A stretch of DNA of 64,000 bases from Streptomyces sp. B3I8 (GCF_030816915.1 NZ_JAUSYN010000002.1:6895501-6959500), one strand, 5' to 3'; shown: positions 23,303 through 34,412, counted from the first letter of the stretch. The notes: generated by a model from the letters alone, not told the origin. Numbers and translations are program-made.

Positions 23303-25492
23303 TCACACCGCTCGTAGCAGGAGCAGCGCCACGTCGTCCAGGCGCTCGCCACCCGCCGCCTCGCGCCCCAGCAACCGGTCCGCCAACGCGTCCATCGGCT
23401 CCACCGGGTCCCCCGCGAGCCGCTCCGCCAGCTCCCCCAGCGCATCGTCGAGGTCGACCTCCGGCGACTCGATCAACCCGTCGGTGTACAGCAGCAGCAC
23501 CGCCCCCCGCGGAAACGCCACCTCCACCGTCGGATACACCGCCGACTCCTGGATCCCCAGCAGCGGCCCCCCTGCCAGGTCCAGCACCCGTACCCGCCCG
23601 TCCGGCCGCCGCAGCAACGGCGGCGGATGCCCCGCCCGCGCCAGCAGCATCCGCTCCCGCTCCCTGTCGATGCTCAGATACACACAGCTCGCGAAGAGAT
23701 CGGTGCGCAGGTCGATCAGCAGCCGGTTGGTGCTGCGCATGACCTCTCCGGGACCCTGCCCCACCGTCGTGTACGCGCGCACGGCGGTACGGATCTGCCC
23801 CATGAGCCCGGCCGCGGTCACGTTGTGCCCCTGCACGTCCCCGATCGCCGCCACCGCCCTGTCCTGCGTCGGCACCACGTCGTAGAAGTCGCCGCCGATC
23901 TCCATGCCCTGGGTGGCGGGCAGATAGCGGGCCGCCGTCTCCAGACCGGGCAGCGACGGCAGCGACGGCGGCAGCAGTGCCTGCTGCAGCCCGTGCGCGA
24001 GCCGGTGCTTGGCGTCGTACAGCAGCGCCCGTTCCAGTGCCTGCGCGATCAGGCCGCTCAGACTGGTCAGCACCGCCCGCTCGTCGGCGGGGAACGCGTG
24101 CGGCTGCGCGTACGCCAGTACCCAGGTGCCCACCGCCCGCCCGGAGGCGATCAGCGGCAGGCACGCCCACGCGGCCATGCCGTCCGAGGTGGGCGTCCGT
24201 CGCGGGTACAGCCGCTCGAGCTGCTCGGGGGACTCGAAGAACGCCGGCGCGCTGGTGGCCAGCACCCGGGCGCTGGGGATCGGCGCGGTCAGCGGCGTAC
24301 CGTTCCAGCGCTCGACGGCGGCGTCGTCGGGGAAACCGCGGTGGCCGAGGATGTGCAGCCGGCCGGCGTGCGTGCCCAGCATCATCAAGCCCTGGCTGCC
24401 GACGGCCGGCGCGATCTCGTCCGCGATGAGCTGGACGACGTCCTCGACCCCCACCGCCTGGGTGAGCGCGCCCGCCAGGTTGAGCACGTGCCCGATGGTC
24501 ACCAGCCGTCTGCCCCCCACCTGGCGCGTGGGATCGACGGTGTCGGCCCGGCCCCCCCGCTTGTCGCGGGAGGCCGCGTCGGAAGGGGCGATGCGCAGGC
24601 TGAGCCCGTCGTCGCCGGGGTAGAACCGGAAGGAGAGCCAGCTCCCCGGCGGTCGCAGCGCGACGAACGTGGTGACCTGCCGGGTGAGCAGCGCGGCCCG
24701 GTAGCGGTCCTCGTAGCCGGGGTCGTTGAGCCAGGGGGCGGCCGCCCACAGCAGGGCGCCCGGCAGCTCCGCGGCCGGAATGCCGAGCAGTTCGCCGGCC
24801 GCCCGGTTGGCGAAGGTGATCCTGCCGTGCAGGTCCAGCCCGCACAGCCCGTACGGCAGCCGGGCCGCCGTGCGGACCGCCGCCAGCGCACCGGAGGGGT
24901 CGCTCACCTCCGCCTCGGCGGGCGGCGGCAGCACATCGGGTTCGGGTCCGACCGGACGGTGCTCGGCGGCCGCCCGCTCCAGCCGGCTCACCAGCCGGTC
25001 GCAGGCAGCGTCGAGGTGGTGGCGCTCGCGGTCGGAGAGCTGCGGGGCGTGGGTCTGGGGCCAGGTCACGAACACCGCGCCGTACGCGGTGTCGTCCGTC
25101 GCGAGGGGCAGCGCGGCCAGGCAGAACGGGTACGGGAGGACGGCCGCGATGCGCGGGTAGCGGTGGGCCATCTCGACCTCGCCGCCCACCCACACCAGGC
25201 GCCGTTCGCGGAGCGCGTCCGAGACGGGCATGGACGAGCCGAGGCTCACGCGCTCCCAGGGCGAGGCGAACACGCGGGGGAGGCCCGCCATGACCGTCAT
25301 CTCCAGCACCGGTTCGCGAGAGGAGAGCAGGTAGATGGCGCCGGACAGGGCGTGGAGGTCGTCCAGCACGGCGGCGAGGGTCGAGGACAGCGAAGGGTGA
25401 CCGGGCGGGTCGGAGACCGGCGGCGACGGCGGTACGTCGGCCACGCCGACCACCTCCTCCCTTCCCTCGACACGGAATCCAGCCTCCCGCAC
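23303..25492 (-). CDS. GAF-PAS-GAF-PP2C (SpoIIE/RsbU-type) phosphatase
   Basis: 729 aa. A GAF-like region (about 30-165), a PAS domain (about 200-300; LDLHGRITFANRAAGELLGI), a second GAF (about 335-480) and a PP2C/SpoIIE catalytic domain (about 500-729; EIGGDFYDVV, GDVQGHN, LYTDGLIES, DDVALLLLR). Unlike the other two phosphatases in the window it stops after the PP2C domain and has no anti-sigma kinase-type ATPase domain. It should dephosphorylate STAS-domain anti-sigma antagonists after sensing a ligand. Divergent from the next phosphatase with 125 nt between the starts. Confidence 0.93.
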   Translation of the reverse strand: MREAGFRVEGREEVVGVADVPPSPPVSDPPGHPSLSSTLAAVLDDLHALSGAIYLLSSREPVLEMTVMAGLPRVFASPWERVSLGSSMPVSDALRERRLVWVGGEVEMAHRYPRIAAVLPYPFCLAALPLATDDTAYGAVFVTWPQTHAPQLSDRERHHLDAACDRLVSRLERAAAEHRPVGPEPDVLPPPAEAEVSDPSGALAAVRTAARLPYGLCGLDLHGRITFANRAAGELLGIPAAELPGALLWAAAPWLNDPGYEDRYRAALLTRQVTTFVALRPPGSWLSFRFYPGDDGLSLRIAPSDAASRDKRGGRADTVDPTRQVGGRRLVTIGHVLNLAGALTQAVGVEDVVQLIADEIAPAVGSQGLMMLGTHAGRLHILGHRGFPDDAAVERWNGTPLTAPIPSARVLATSAPAFFESPEQLERLYPRRTPTSDGMAAWACLPLIASGRAVGTWVLAYAQPHAFPADERAVLTSLSGLIAQALERALLYDAKHRLAHGLQQALLPPSLPSLPGLETAARYLPATQGMEIGGDFYDVVPTQDRAVAAIGDVQGHNVTAAGLMGQIRTAVRAYTTVGQGPGEVMRSTNRLLIDLRTDLFASCVYLSIDRERERMLLARAGHPPPLLRRPDGRVRVLDLAGGPLLGIQESAVYPTVEVAFPRGAVLLLYTDGLIESPEVDLDDALGELAERLAGDPVEPMDALADRLLGREAAGGERLDDVALLLLRAV

Positions 25493-25617
25493 GGCCGCCC
25501 GGCCCGCACGGCGAAAGGCCCCCGACGGCGCCCGGACCCCGGGAGGCGGCAGGGGCGGGAAACCGCGTAGGTGTCACAGGGGCTGCACATCCGCCCCATA
25601 CGCGCTGTAATGACGGC

Positions 25618-28182
25618 GTGGTCAGTGAGCGGCGCACCGCGGAAAGCGGATCGAGAACACCGCGTACCGAGCTTGCCCTCAAGACCCTCGCCGCCGACCT
25701 CTCCGCCCACGACCGCCTGCGCCGCACCCTCGAACAGACCCTCGTCTTCGCCCACGCCACCGCCGCCGCGCTCTACACCGCCGACGCGTCCGACGCCCTC
25801 ACCCTCGCCGAGTCCGTCGGCGTCCCCCGCACCCTGTACGGGCTCCGCGACACCTACCCCCTCACCGCCTCCTCGCTCCTCGTCGACGCCCACCGCGCCG
25901 GTGCCCCCCACTGGCTCACCGCCGCCGACCTCGCCCGGCGCTCCGACCCGCGTTTCCTTCCGCCCCTCGCCGACTTCTCCCTCGGCGTCCTGCCGCTGCG
26001 GGACGGCGGCTGCCTCGTCGTCGTCCACGACGCGCCCGGCGGCTTCGACACCGAGGACCGCGCCTGCCTCGCCGTGATCGCCGAGGCCCTCACCAGTCGC
26101 ACCCCGGCCCCGGTCCCCGACGACGGTCACGACACCCCGCGCTCGGCCTTCTTCAGTCTCGCCATGGACACCGGCCGCATCGAGGTCGACGACGCCGTGC
26201 TCGACCTGTTCGGTCTGGCCCGGGACGACTTCGACGGCCGGGTGGAGACCCTGCTCGCCCGCACCGTCCCCGAGGACCTGCCCTCCCTGATGTCCCTGGT
26301 CGAGCCCGACCACATGTCGCTGGGCGAACGCGAGCTGGAGTTCCGCATCCTCCAGCCCTCCGGGGAGCCACGCTGGCTGCGGATGCGCGGCCGGCTGCTG
26401 CCGGCGGACACGGGCGTCTCCGCGGGCGCGAGTCCCTCCGAGGCTTCGGACCCGGCCGCCCCTGCGGACCTCACAGCGGCTCCGGTCTCCTCCGCGGCTC
26501 CGGGCGCGGGCCGGGGCGGCGGCGCACCCGGCCCGCCGCGCCTGGTCGGCACCGTCGCCGACGCCTCCACCCTGCGCCCCGGCTTCAGCGACGTCACCCG
26601 CATCCAGCGCCTCGCCGCCGCCCTGGCCACCGCCGGAACGGTCCGCGGCGTCGGCGAGGCGGTGGCGACCGCACTGCGCGTCCCGCTCCGCGCCGACCGC
26701 CTAGCCCTCGCCGAGCTGGAGGGCGACCGCCTCGTCGTCACCGTCCTCGACCCGCCCGACCCCGAGGCCTGGCCCGCCCTGTGGCGCTCGGAATGGCGCT
26801 CGGAGTGGCCTGACGCCCCCGTGGGCGCCATGCCGACGCTCGCCGCCACCCTGCGCGAGGGCCGTATCACCATCCGGCCCGCCGGCGCCGTACTCGAACC
26901 CGCCCTCGCCGAGGTCGGCCCCGGCGGGCTCGCCGTGCTGCCGCTGCCCGCCGACGGCCGGATGGCCGGCGCCTGTCTTCTCGGCTGGGACGCCCCGCAC
27001 GACTTCGCCCCCGACGAACGCGCCCTGCTGACCGCCGCCGCGGGCCTCGCCGGACAGGCACTGCTGCGCGCCCATGCCTTCGACGCCGAGCACGAGCTGA
27101 TCGGCATGCTCCAGCGCACCCTGCTGCCGCGCCGGCTGCCCCGGCTGCCCGGTGCGGAGGCCGTCGCCCGCTACCTCCCGACGACCGCCGGCCTGGAGGT
27201 GGGAGGCGACTGGTACGACGTGATCCCGCTGCCCGACAACCACGTGGCCCTCGTCATCGGCGACGTCCAGGGCCACAACGCCTCCGCCGCGACCCTCATG
27301 GGCCAGATGCGCACCGCGCTGCGCGCCTACGCCGTCGAGGGCCATCCCCCGGACGTCGTCGTCTCGCACGCCAACCGGCTGCTGGTGGGCCTGGAGAGCG
27401 ACCTGTTCGCGACATGCTGCTACGTCGACATAGACATGGAGGAAGGTTTCGCCTGGTGCGTACGGGCAGGCCATCTGCCGCCGGTTCTGCGCCTCCCGGA
27501 CGGACGGACCGAAACCGTGGAGTTCGAGGGCGGCCCGCCGCTCGGCGTGGTCGCCCAGGCGGACTATCCCATGTCACCGCTGCGGTTCCAGCCCGGCACG
27601 GTGCTCGCGCTGACCACGGACGGCCTGGTCGAGTCCGCCGAGGTCGACCTCGACACCGGACTGGAGCGGCTGGCCGCGCGGCTCGCCGCCGGGGACCCCG
27701 CCCGGCTCGGCGCGGTCGCCGACGCCCTGCTGACCGACGCCAACCGCGGTGACGACGTCGCCCTGCTCCTGCTGCGCTACGACGGCATGGCGCAGCGGCC
27801 GCTGCGCGAGAGCTGGTCGGTGTGGCGGGTGCCCGAGGCGGTGCGGCACGCCCGCCGTTACACCCGGCGCGTGCTGCGCACCTGGGGACTGACGGAGGAG
27901 GCGGACACCGCGCTGCTGGTGGTGTCGGAGCTGGTCACCAACGCGCTGGTGCACACCGACGGCCCGGTCCGCCTCGACCTCACGCTGGTCAACCACCGGC
28001 TGCGGATCGCCGTCGCCGATTCCTCGCCCCGCACCCCGATCAAGCCGACCGGGCTGGGCTGGGAGGCGACGGGCGGCCGCGGCATCCTCCTGGTCGAGGC
28101 GATGTCGGCGGCGTGGGGGTCGGTGCCGGCGAGTGGTGGCAAACAGGTGTGGGCGGAACTGACGCCGGATCCGGAGCTCTGA
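25618..28182 (+). CDS. GAF-PAS-GAF-PP2C phosphatase with C-terminal HATPase
   Basis: 854 aa from GTG. The N-terminal ~150 residues resemble a GAF domain, followed by PAS (about 165-260), a Ser/Ala/Pro linker, GAF (about 330-475), PP2C/SpoIIE (about 490-690; EVGGDWYDVI, GDVQGHN, LTTDGLVES, DDVALLLLR) and a RsbW-like HATPase (about 735-850; SELVTNALVHTDG, GGRGILLVEA). The PP2C part is closely similar to that of its divergent neighbour, suggesting duplication. The ATPase end makes it a candidate two-way switch able to phosphorylate as well as dephosphorylate a partner, as reported for other Streptomyces SpoIIE-HATPase fusions. Confidence 0.93.
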   Translation: MVSERRTAESGSRTPRTELALKTLAADLSAHDRLRRTLEQTLVFAHATAAALYTADASDALTLAESVGVPRTLYGLRDTYPLTASSLLVDAHRAGAPHWLTAADLARRSDPRFLPPLADFSLGVLPLRDGGCLVVVHDAPGGFDTEDRACLAVIAEALTSRTPAPVPDDGHDTPRSAFFSLAMDTGRIEVDDAVLDLFGLARDDFDGRVETLLARTVPEDLPSLMSLVEPDHMSLGERELEFRILQPSGEPRWLRMRGRLLPADTGVSAGASPSEASDPAAPADLTAAPVSSAAPGAGRGGGAPGPPRLVGTVADASTLRPGFSDVTRIQRLAAALATAGTVRGVGEAVATALRVPLRADRLALAELEGDRLVVTVLDPPDPEAWPALWRSEWRSEWPDAPVGAMPTLAATLREGRITIRPAGAVLEPALAEVGPGGLAVLPLPADGRMAGACLLGWDAPHDFAPDERALLTAAAGLAGQALLRAHAFDAEHELIGMLQRTLLPRRLPRLPGAEAVARYLPTTAGLEVGGDWYDVIPLPDNHVALVIGDVQGHNASAATLMGQMRTALRAYAVEGHPPDVVVSHANRLLVGLESDLFATCCYVDIDMEEGFAWCVRAGHLPPVLRLPDGRTETVEFEGGPPLGVVAQADYPMSPLRFQPGTVLALTTDGLVESAEVDLDTGLERLAARLAAGDPARLGAVADALLTDANRGDDVALLLLRYDGMAQRPLRESWSVWRVPEAVRHARRYTRRVLRTWGLTEEADTALLVVSELVTNALVHTDGPVRLDLTLVNHRLRIAVADSSPRTPIKPTGLGWEATGGRGILLVEAMSAAWGSVPASGGKQVWAELTPDPEL

Positions 28183-28220
28183 CGGAGCCGGACACTGACG
28201 GGCCCGTGCGGTCCTGCTCC

Positions 28221-28255
28221 GCCTCCCGCCTTCCGCCTCCCGCCTTCCGCCTTCC
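28221..28255 (+). repeat. Heptamer repeats GCCTyCC upstream of phosphoesterase
   Basis: Five tandem 7-mers (GCCTCCC, GCCTTCC, GCCTCCC, GCCTTCC, GCCTTCC) end 29 nt before the GTG at 28285. The same heptamer, in the same sense relative to the downstream gene, recurs in front of iolC at 38548-38575. Confidence 0.85.
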
Positions 28256-28284
28256 GCTCCCCGCCCCCGTGCGACGCTGGGAGC

Positions 28285-28812
28285 GTGCGCCTGTTGCTGA
28301 TGTCCGACACCCACCTCCCCAAGCGGGCCCGGGAACTCCCGGCGCCCCTGCTCGCCGAGCTGCCCCGCGCCGACGTCGTGATCCACGCCGGCGACTGGGT
28401 CGACGCTGCCACGCTCGACCTGCTGGAGAGCCGCAGCGCCCGGCTCCTCGCGGTGTACGGCAACAACGACGGGCCCGAGCTGCGCGCCCGGCTGCCCGAG
28501 GTGGCCCGGGCCGGGCTGGCGGGGCTGCGGTTCGGCGTCGTGCACGAGACAGGCGCCGCCCAGGGGCGGGAGCGCCGGTGCGCCGAGCGCTTCCCCGACC
28601 TGGACGTCCTGGTCTTCGGGCACAGCCACATCCCCTGGGACACCACGGCACCCGGCGGGCTGCGCCTGCTCAACCCCGGCTCGCCCACCGACCGCCGCCG
28701 TCAGCCGTACCGCACGTACATGACGGCGACGGTCACCGCCCGCGGCGGGCTGACGGAGGTGGAACTCCACCGTCTCCCGCCGCGGACGGGCACAGGCGGC
28801 ACCGGCGGCTGA
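28285..28812 (+). CDS. YfcE/MJ0936-type metallophosphoesterase
   Basis: 175 aa from GTG. All family signatures are present: LMSDTHLPK (first Asp and His), HAGDWVD, YGNNDGPE (Asn-Asp pair), VVHET in place of the usual GxHG, and VFGHSHIPW with the two His of the last motif, then LLNPGSPTDRRR. It binds two metal ions in the cytoplasm and acts on a phosphodiester or phosphomonoester, substrate unknown. The third motif usually reads H-G; here it is H-E, which may alter the site. It starts about 100 nt after the phosphatase stop. Confidence 0.9.
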   Translation: MRLLLMSDTHLPKRARELPAPLLAELPRADVVIHAGDWVDAATLDLLESRSARLLAVYGNNDGPELRARLPEVARAGLAGLRFGVVHETGAAQGRERRCAERFPDLDVLVFGHSHIPWDTTAPGGLRLLNPGSPTDRRRQPYRTYMTATVTARGGLTEVELHRLPPRTGTGGTGG

Positions 28813-28838
28813 ACGCCGGCGCACCCCACTGGTGCGCG

Positions 28839-30089
28839 TCAGCCGCCGGACACCCCCGTCCAGCCCACCGGCACCCGGGCCAGTCGTACCCGCTGCGGGT
28901 GGTCCCCGACCGCGACCGACAGCCGCTTCTCGCCCGTGGCGAAGTCGATCGCCGTGACCCGGTCCGCGCCGCTCTCGGAGATGACGCAGTCCTTGCCGTC
29001 CCCGCTGACCGTCGCCCAGTACGGCTTCGACGCCGCCACCAGCGGTCCCTCCTGGAGCGTGGCGCGGTCGACGACCGTGGCGTAGTCGTCCATGGTCCCC
29101 GCGACGCACAGCTTGCTGCCCGAGGGGTTCATCGACAGCCCGTGGTGGCGCGAGTCGTTGACCATGGTCGTACGGTCGTCGCTGGTCGCAGGGTTCTTCG
29201 GCAGGGTCTTCATCCGGGTGATCCGGTCGGTGCCGACGTCGTACTCGAAGAAGCCGTTGAAGAAGGACACCTGGAAGTAGAACTTCGACTCGTCCGGGGA
29301 GAACACCGCCGGGCGGACCGCGTCGGAGTAGTCCTTGAGGCCGAACGCGTCCAGCCGCTGCCGCATGTCGATGACCTTGACCTGTTTGAACGTGGTGGCG
29401 TCGACCACCGTGATGTGGCGGTCGCCCTTCGTCCAGTCCCAGACGGGGTCGTCCAGCGAGGTGTTGACGTCACCGATCGACATGTTCCAGATGTACTTGC
29501 CGTCCTTGGTGAAGACGTTCTCGTGGGGCTTGTCGCCGGTGGCGAACTGGCCGAGCTGCCGGCCGGTGGTGATGTCCAGGACGTGCACCTTGTTGGCGGT
29601 GGAGGCGGAGACCGCGACCCGGGTGCCGTCGGCGGAGACGGCCATGTGGTCGGCGCGGTAACCCTCCACGGCGAAGCGCCAGTTGATCCGGCCGGTGGTC
29701 AGGTCGATCGAGACGACGTCGGCGAAGCTGGGGCGGGAGACCACCATCGACTTCCCGTCGGGGGTGGCGTACATGTCGTCGACGAACTGGTCGTGGCCCT
29801 CGCCGACGCTGTTGCGGATCGCCTGGAAGTAGATCCACTTGATCGGGTCGGCGTTGATCTCGGCCATGCGCTCGGTCTTGTCGGGGACGACATTGACGCT
29901 GCCGATCTTGGCGTAGGTGCCGGAGGAGTGGATGACGTCGGCGGTGCCGTCCCAGTTGTTGCCGACGAACATGACTTCCTGGAGCGCGGTGCCGGCCGTG
30001 TCGGCGGCGGTGGCCGTGGCCGCCGCCGGGGTGATCGTGGTCAGGGCGAGGGCGGCGGCGAGAGTGAGGAGGAGGCGAGGTCTGAGCAT
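28839..30089 (-). CDS. Secreted YncE-like beta-propeller protein
   Basis: 416 aa from ATG 30089; a start further upstream (30125) would add 12 polar residues before the signal peptide and is less likely. Signal peptide MLRPRLLLTLAAALALTT ends near ATA-TAA. The rest is a series of about seven blade-like repeats, for example GKSMVVSRPSFADVVSIDLTT, GTRVAVSASTANKVHVLDITTG and GKDCVISESGADRVTAIDFATG, with the T-G-[KR] turn seen in YncE/YVTN propellers. No catalytic motif is visible; role probably binding outside the cell. Convergent with the metallophosphoesterase, 26 nt apart. Confidence 0.85.
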   Translation of the reverse strand: MLRPRLLLTLAAALALTTITPAAATATAADTAGTALQEVMFVGNNWDGTADVIHSSGTYAKIGSVNVVPDKTERMAEINADPIKWIYFQAIRNSVGEGHDQFVDDMYATPDGKSMVVSRPSFADVVSIDLTTGRINWRFAVEGYRADHMAVSADGTRVAVSASTANKVHVLDITTGRQLGQFATGDKPHENVFTKDGKYIWNMSIGDVNTSLDDPVWDWTKGDRHITVVDATTFKQVKVIDMRQRLDAFGLKDYSDAVRPAVFSPDESKFYFQVSFFNGFFEYDVGTDRITRMKTLPKNPATSDDRTTMVNDSRHHGLSMNPSGSKLCVAGTMDDYATVVDRATLQEGPLVAASKPYWATVSGDGKDCVISESGADRVTAIDFATGEKRLSVAVGDHPQRVRLARVPVGWTGVSGG

Positions 30090-30206
30090 GGGGGGTCCCG
30101 TCGGTCGTTGGTGCGGGCATGACAACGCATGAGCAACGGACTACGGACTTACTGGAAAGTAAGGAGAGGAGGGGGTGTGGCACAAGGGTGTGTGCACGGT
30201 CAGTTT

Positions 30207-30300
30207 TTCGCCCCCGCCGCCCCTTCCCTTCCCGCCCCCGGGGGCTCCGCCCCCCCGGACCCCCGAAAAGATCGCGCAGTTCCCCGCACACCTGTCAGGG
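30207..30300. repeat. Dispersed intergenic element, copy D (half length)
   Basis: TTTTTCGCCCCCGCCGCCCC, GGGGGCTCCGCCCCCCCGG and AAGATCGCGCAGTTCCCCGC match the left half of copy E. Unlike the other copies it lies between two divergent genes. The inverted right end is absent. Confidence 0.8.
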
Positions 30301-30378
30301 GTGCGGGCAATTGACACGTGCAGCCGTCCGCTTCAGCCTGGGCGGGCGGTGTTGATCGAGAACCAGAAGGGGCACGCA

Positions 30379-31530
30379 ATGCTGGAGTCGCTCGGGGTGG
30401 CAGTCGTCGGGTTCGGGTGGATGGGGCGGGTGCACAGCCAGGCCTACGCCCGTCTGCCGCACCACTTCCCTGACCTGCCCCTGCGGCCACGGCTGGTCGC
30501 CGTCGCCGACGACGTGCCGGGGCGGGCCGAACAGGCCGCCGAGCAGTACGGGTTCGCCACCGCGACCCGCGACTGGCGCGAGGTCGTCGCCGACCCCCGC
30601 GTGCAGGCCGTGAGCGTCACCGCGCCCAACTTCCTGCACCGCGAGATCGGCACCGCGGTGGCCGGGGCGGGCAAGCACCTGTGGATCGAGAAGCCGGTCG
30701 GGCTCACCGCCGCCGACGCCCGCGCCGTCGCGGACGCCGTCGCGGACGCCGGTGTCCAGGGCACCGTCGGCTTCAACTACCGCAACGCCCCGGCGGTCCA
30801 GTACGCCCATGAACTGATCGCCGAGGGCGCCCTCGGGAAGGTGACCCATGTCCGCATCCGGCTTTTCAGCGACTACGCCGCTCACCCCGACGGGGCGTTG
30901 ACCTGGCGCTACGAACGGGAGCGCGGCGGCAGCGGGGTGCTGGGCGACCTGGCCTCGCACGGAGTGGACCTGGCTCGGTACCTGCTCGGCGAGATCGAGG
31001 CGCTCGTCGCCGACACCGCCGTCTTCCTGACCGAGCGGCCCCGGCCGGCCGGGGCCACCGCCGGTCACCAGCGGGCGACGGGCGGAGAACGGGGTCCGGT
31101 GGAGAACGAGGACTACGTCAACTGCCTGCTGCGCTTCGCCTCCGGTGCGCGCGGCGTCCTGGAGGCATGCCGCGTTTCGGTGGGGGAGCAGAACGCCTAC
31201 GGCTTCGAGGTGCACGGCACCACGGGCGCGCTGTTCTGGGACTTCCGCAGGATGGGGGAGCTGGGGGTGAGCACCGGGACGGCGTACCAGGACCAGCCGG
31301 TGAGCACGGTGCACGTCGGCCCGGGGCGCGGGGAGTTCGCGGCGTTCCAGCCGGGCGCGGCGAACGCCATGGGATACGACGACCTCAAGGTGATCGAGGC
31401 GTACGGGTTCCTGCGTTCGGTGGTGGAGGGGCGCGCTCACGGGCCGACCCTTGCGGACGCCGTACGCAGCGGGGAGGCGCTGGACGCGATGGCACGATCC
31501 GCGGAGCGGGGAGGCTGGGTGGCCCCGTGA
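30379..31530 (+). CDS. Gfo/Idh/MocA-family NAD(P)-dependent oxidoreductase
   Basis: 383 aa from ATG 30379 (AGAAGGGG upstream). N-terminal Rossmann fold VAVVGFGWMGRVHSQAY; EKPVGL near 101 with the conserved Lys-Pro; C-terminal alpha/beta domain with GDLASHGVDLARYLLGE carrying the catalytic Asp/His pair. Relatives are myo-inositol, scyllo-inositol or sugar dehydrogenases. It reads toward the inositol locus that begins at 32.1 kb, though on the opposite strand, and may supply an inositol or inosose dehydrogenase step; its N-terminus is not that of classical IolG. Specificity cannot be set from sequence. Confidence 0.88.
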   Translation: MLESLGVAVVGFGWMGRVHSQAYARLPHHFPDLPLRPRLVAVADDVPGRAEQAAEQYGFATATRDWREVVADPRVQAVSVTAPNFLHREIGTAVAGAGKHLWIEKPVGLTAADARAVADAVADAGVQGTVGFNYRNAPAVQYAHELIAEGALGKVTHVRIRLFSDYAAHPDGALTWRYERERGGSGVLGDLASHGVDLARYLLGEIEALVADTAVFLTERPRPAGATAGHQRATGGERGPVENEDYVNCLLRFASGARGVLEACRVSVGEQNAYGFEVHGTTGALFWDFRRMGELGVSTGTAYQDQPVSTVHVGPGRGEFAAFQPGAANAMGYDDLKVIEAYGFLRSVVEGRAHGPTLADAVRSGEALDAMARSAERGGWVAP

Positions 31531-31663
31531 GCGCGCCCGGTGGGGTGGCACCGCACCTCGACGGTCCGGTGCCACCCGTGCGGGGGTGATCCCATGCTCG
31601 TCGCCAACCGCCTTGCAGATCAAGTCACTTGAGGAGCTTCTGAGCTGCCCCGCCCGATATGGG
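31531..31663. other. Gap between oxidoreductase and tandem repeat
   Basis: No gene seen. It forms, with the repeat and the MarR remnant that follow, a 546-nt region free of intact genes. Confidence 0.5.
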
Positions 31664-31743
31664 CCGCTGCCGCCGGGGGCCGCTGCCGCCGGGGGTCGCT
31701 GCCGCCGGGGGTCGCCGCCGCCGGGGGTCGCCGCCGCCGGGGG
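31664..31743. repeat. Five tandem 16-bp GC repeats
   Basis: Unit yCGCyGCCGCCGGGGG, five copies with one or two substitutions each. Because 16 is not a multiple of 3 it shifts frame at each unit, so it is not coding. It sits just past the decayed 3' end of the MarR remnant. Confidence 0.85.
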
Positions 31744-31774
31744 GTGTCGGCCGCCCGTTCCCGGCGGCTCCTCG

Positions 31775-32061
31775 GCCGCGAGAATGCGCGGGATGTCGAC
31801 CGGCGTCGACATCTGCCCGGAGCTGAGCGGCCCGAACAGTTCCTCCGCCGCCTCGTAGCCGCTCGTGCAGTCCTGGGCCGGCGCGGCCCCTTGCGGTGTC
31901 GTCCGCGGATGCCCGGACCGGCGGTCGTTCGCGCTGGTCCGCCGTTCGATCAGGCCGTCCCGGACGAGTGCGTCGACCAGGGTCGAGGCGGTCTCCTGCG
32001 CGATGCCGACCGCGAGCGCCGGCTCGGTCAGGCGTACGGGCCGCGACCGCGCCACCTCCAC
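31775..32061 (-). pseudogene. Remnant of a MarR-family regulator
   Basis: The minus-strand frame reads a recognisable MarR core: RLTEPALAVGIAQETASTLV, VDALVRDGLIERRTSANDRR (helix-turn-helix end and wing) and later EAAEELFGPLSSGQMSTPVD, DIPRILAAE (dimerisation helix). The N-terminal helices are missing and upstream sequence runs straight into the GntR gene 3' end; wing residues expected after the DDRR motif are degraded (GHPRTTPQGAA). The frame then runs into the 16-bp repeats without a proper end. A truncated, non-functional copy. Confidence 0.75.
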
Positions 32062-32076
32062 CGGCCGGGAGCCCGC

Positions 32077-32879
32077 TCAGGAACGCGCCAGCAGGTGGAA
32101 GTCCAGCGTGTAGCACGACGCGCGGTACTGGTGCGCGCCGTACTCCAGCACCCGGCCGGTGTGGTCGTAGGCCGTGCGGCGCATGGTCAGGAGTGCGGCC
32201 CCTTCGGGCTCGCCGAGGCGGGCCGCCTCGGCGGCGGTGGCCGCGGTCGCGCCGACGGACTGGCGTGCGCTGTGCAGGGTGAGGCCGGCGGCCCGCAGCA
32301 GCCGGTACAGGCCGGTCGCCTCCAGCCGCCCCGTGTCCAGCTCAAGCAGCCCCTCGGGCACGTAGTTGGTCAGGTACGCCACCGGCCGGCCGTGGGTGAA
32401 CCGCAGCCGCTCCAGGTGGTGCACCCCGGCCCCCTCGGCGACGCCCAGCGCCGCGGCCACCTCCGCGGAGGCCGGGCCGGCCTCGTTGCGCAGCACCCGG
32501 GTGGTGGGGGACTGCCCGGCGGTCTCCAGGTCGTCGTACAGGCTGCTCAGCTCCAGCGGGCGCCGCACCCTGGAGTGCACCACCTGCGTGCCCACGCCCC
32601 GCCGACGCACCAGCAGCCCCTTGTCCACCAGCGACCGCAGGGCCTGGCGGACCGTCGGCCGGGACAGCCCGAGGCGCCCGGCCAGGTCCACCTCGTTGCC
32701 GAGCAGGCTGCCCGGGGCGAGCGAGCCGCGCTCGATCGCCGCCGTGAGCTGCTCGGCGAGCTGGTGGTAGAGCGGGACGGGGCTGCCGCGGTCGAGGGTG
32801 AGGGCGAGACCCGGGTCGCCGCGGCGCACCGGCGGCCCCGCCCCGGGCGACTGCGCCCCCTTCCCGGCCCCCGTGCGGG

Positions 32880-32883
<4 letters not shown>
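32077..32883 (-). CDS. GntR-family regulator (HutC/UTRA type)
   Basis: 268 aa. N-terminal winged helix: [39 protein letters not shown] and [21 protein letters not shown]-terminal UTRA ligand-binding domain from about residue 110 ([21 protein letters not shown]). The ATG overlaps the stop of the methylmalonate-semialdehyde dehydrogenase gene (ATGA), so it is the last gene of the leftward inositol operon. It is the obvious candidate to bind the paired 21-bp sites at 38648-38709 and to repress both arms of the locus until an inositol breakdown product is present. Confidence 0.92.

Positions 32884-34412
<1,529 letters not shown>

Noticed and set aside
30379..31530. Calling the Gfo/Idh/MocA protein IolG
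   Set aside because: Its N-terminus and spacing differ from classical inositol 2-dehydrogenases and it is on the opposite strand from the iol operon; only the family is secure.
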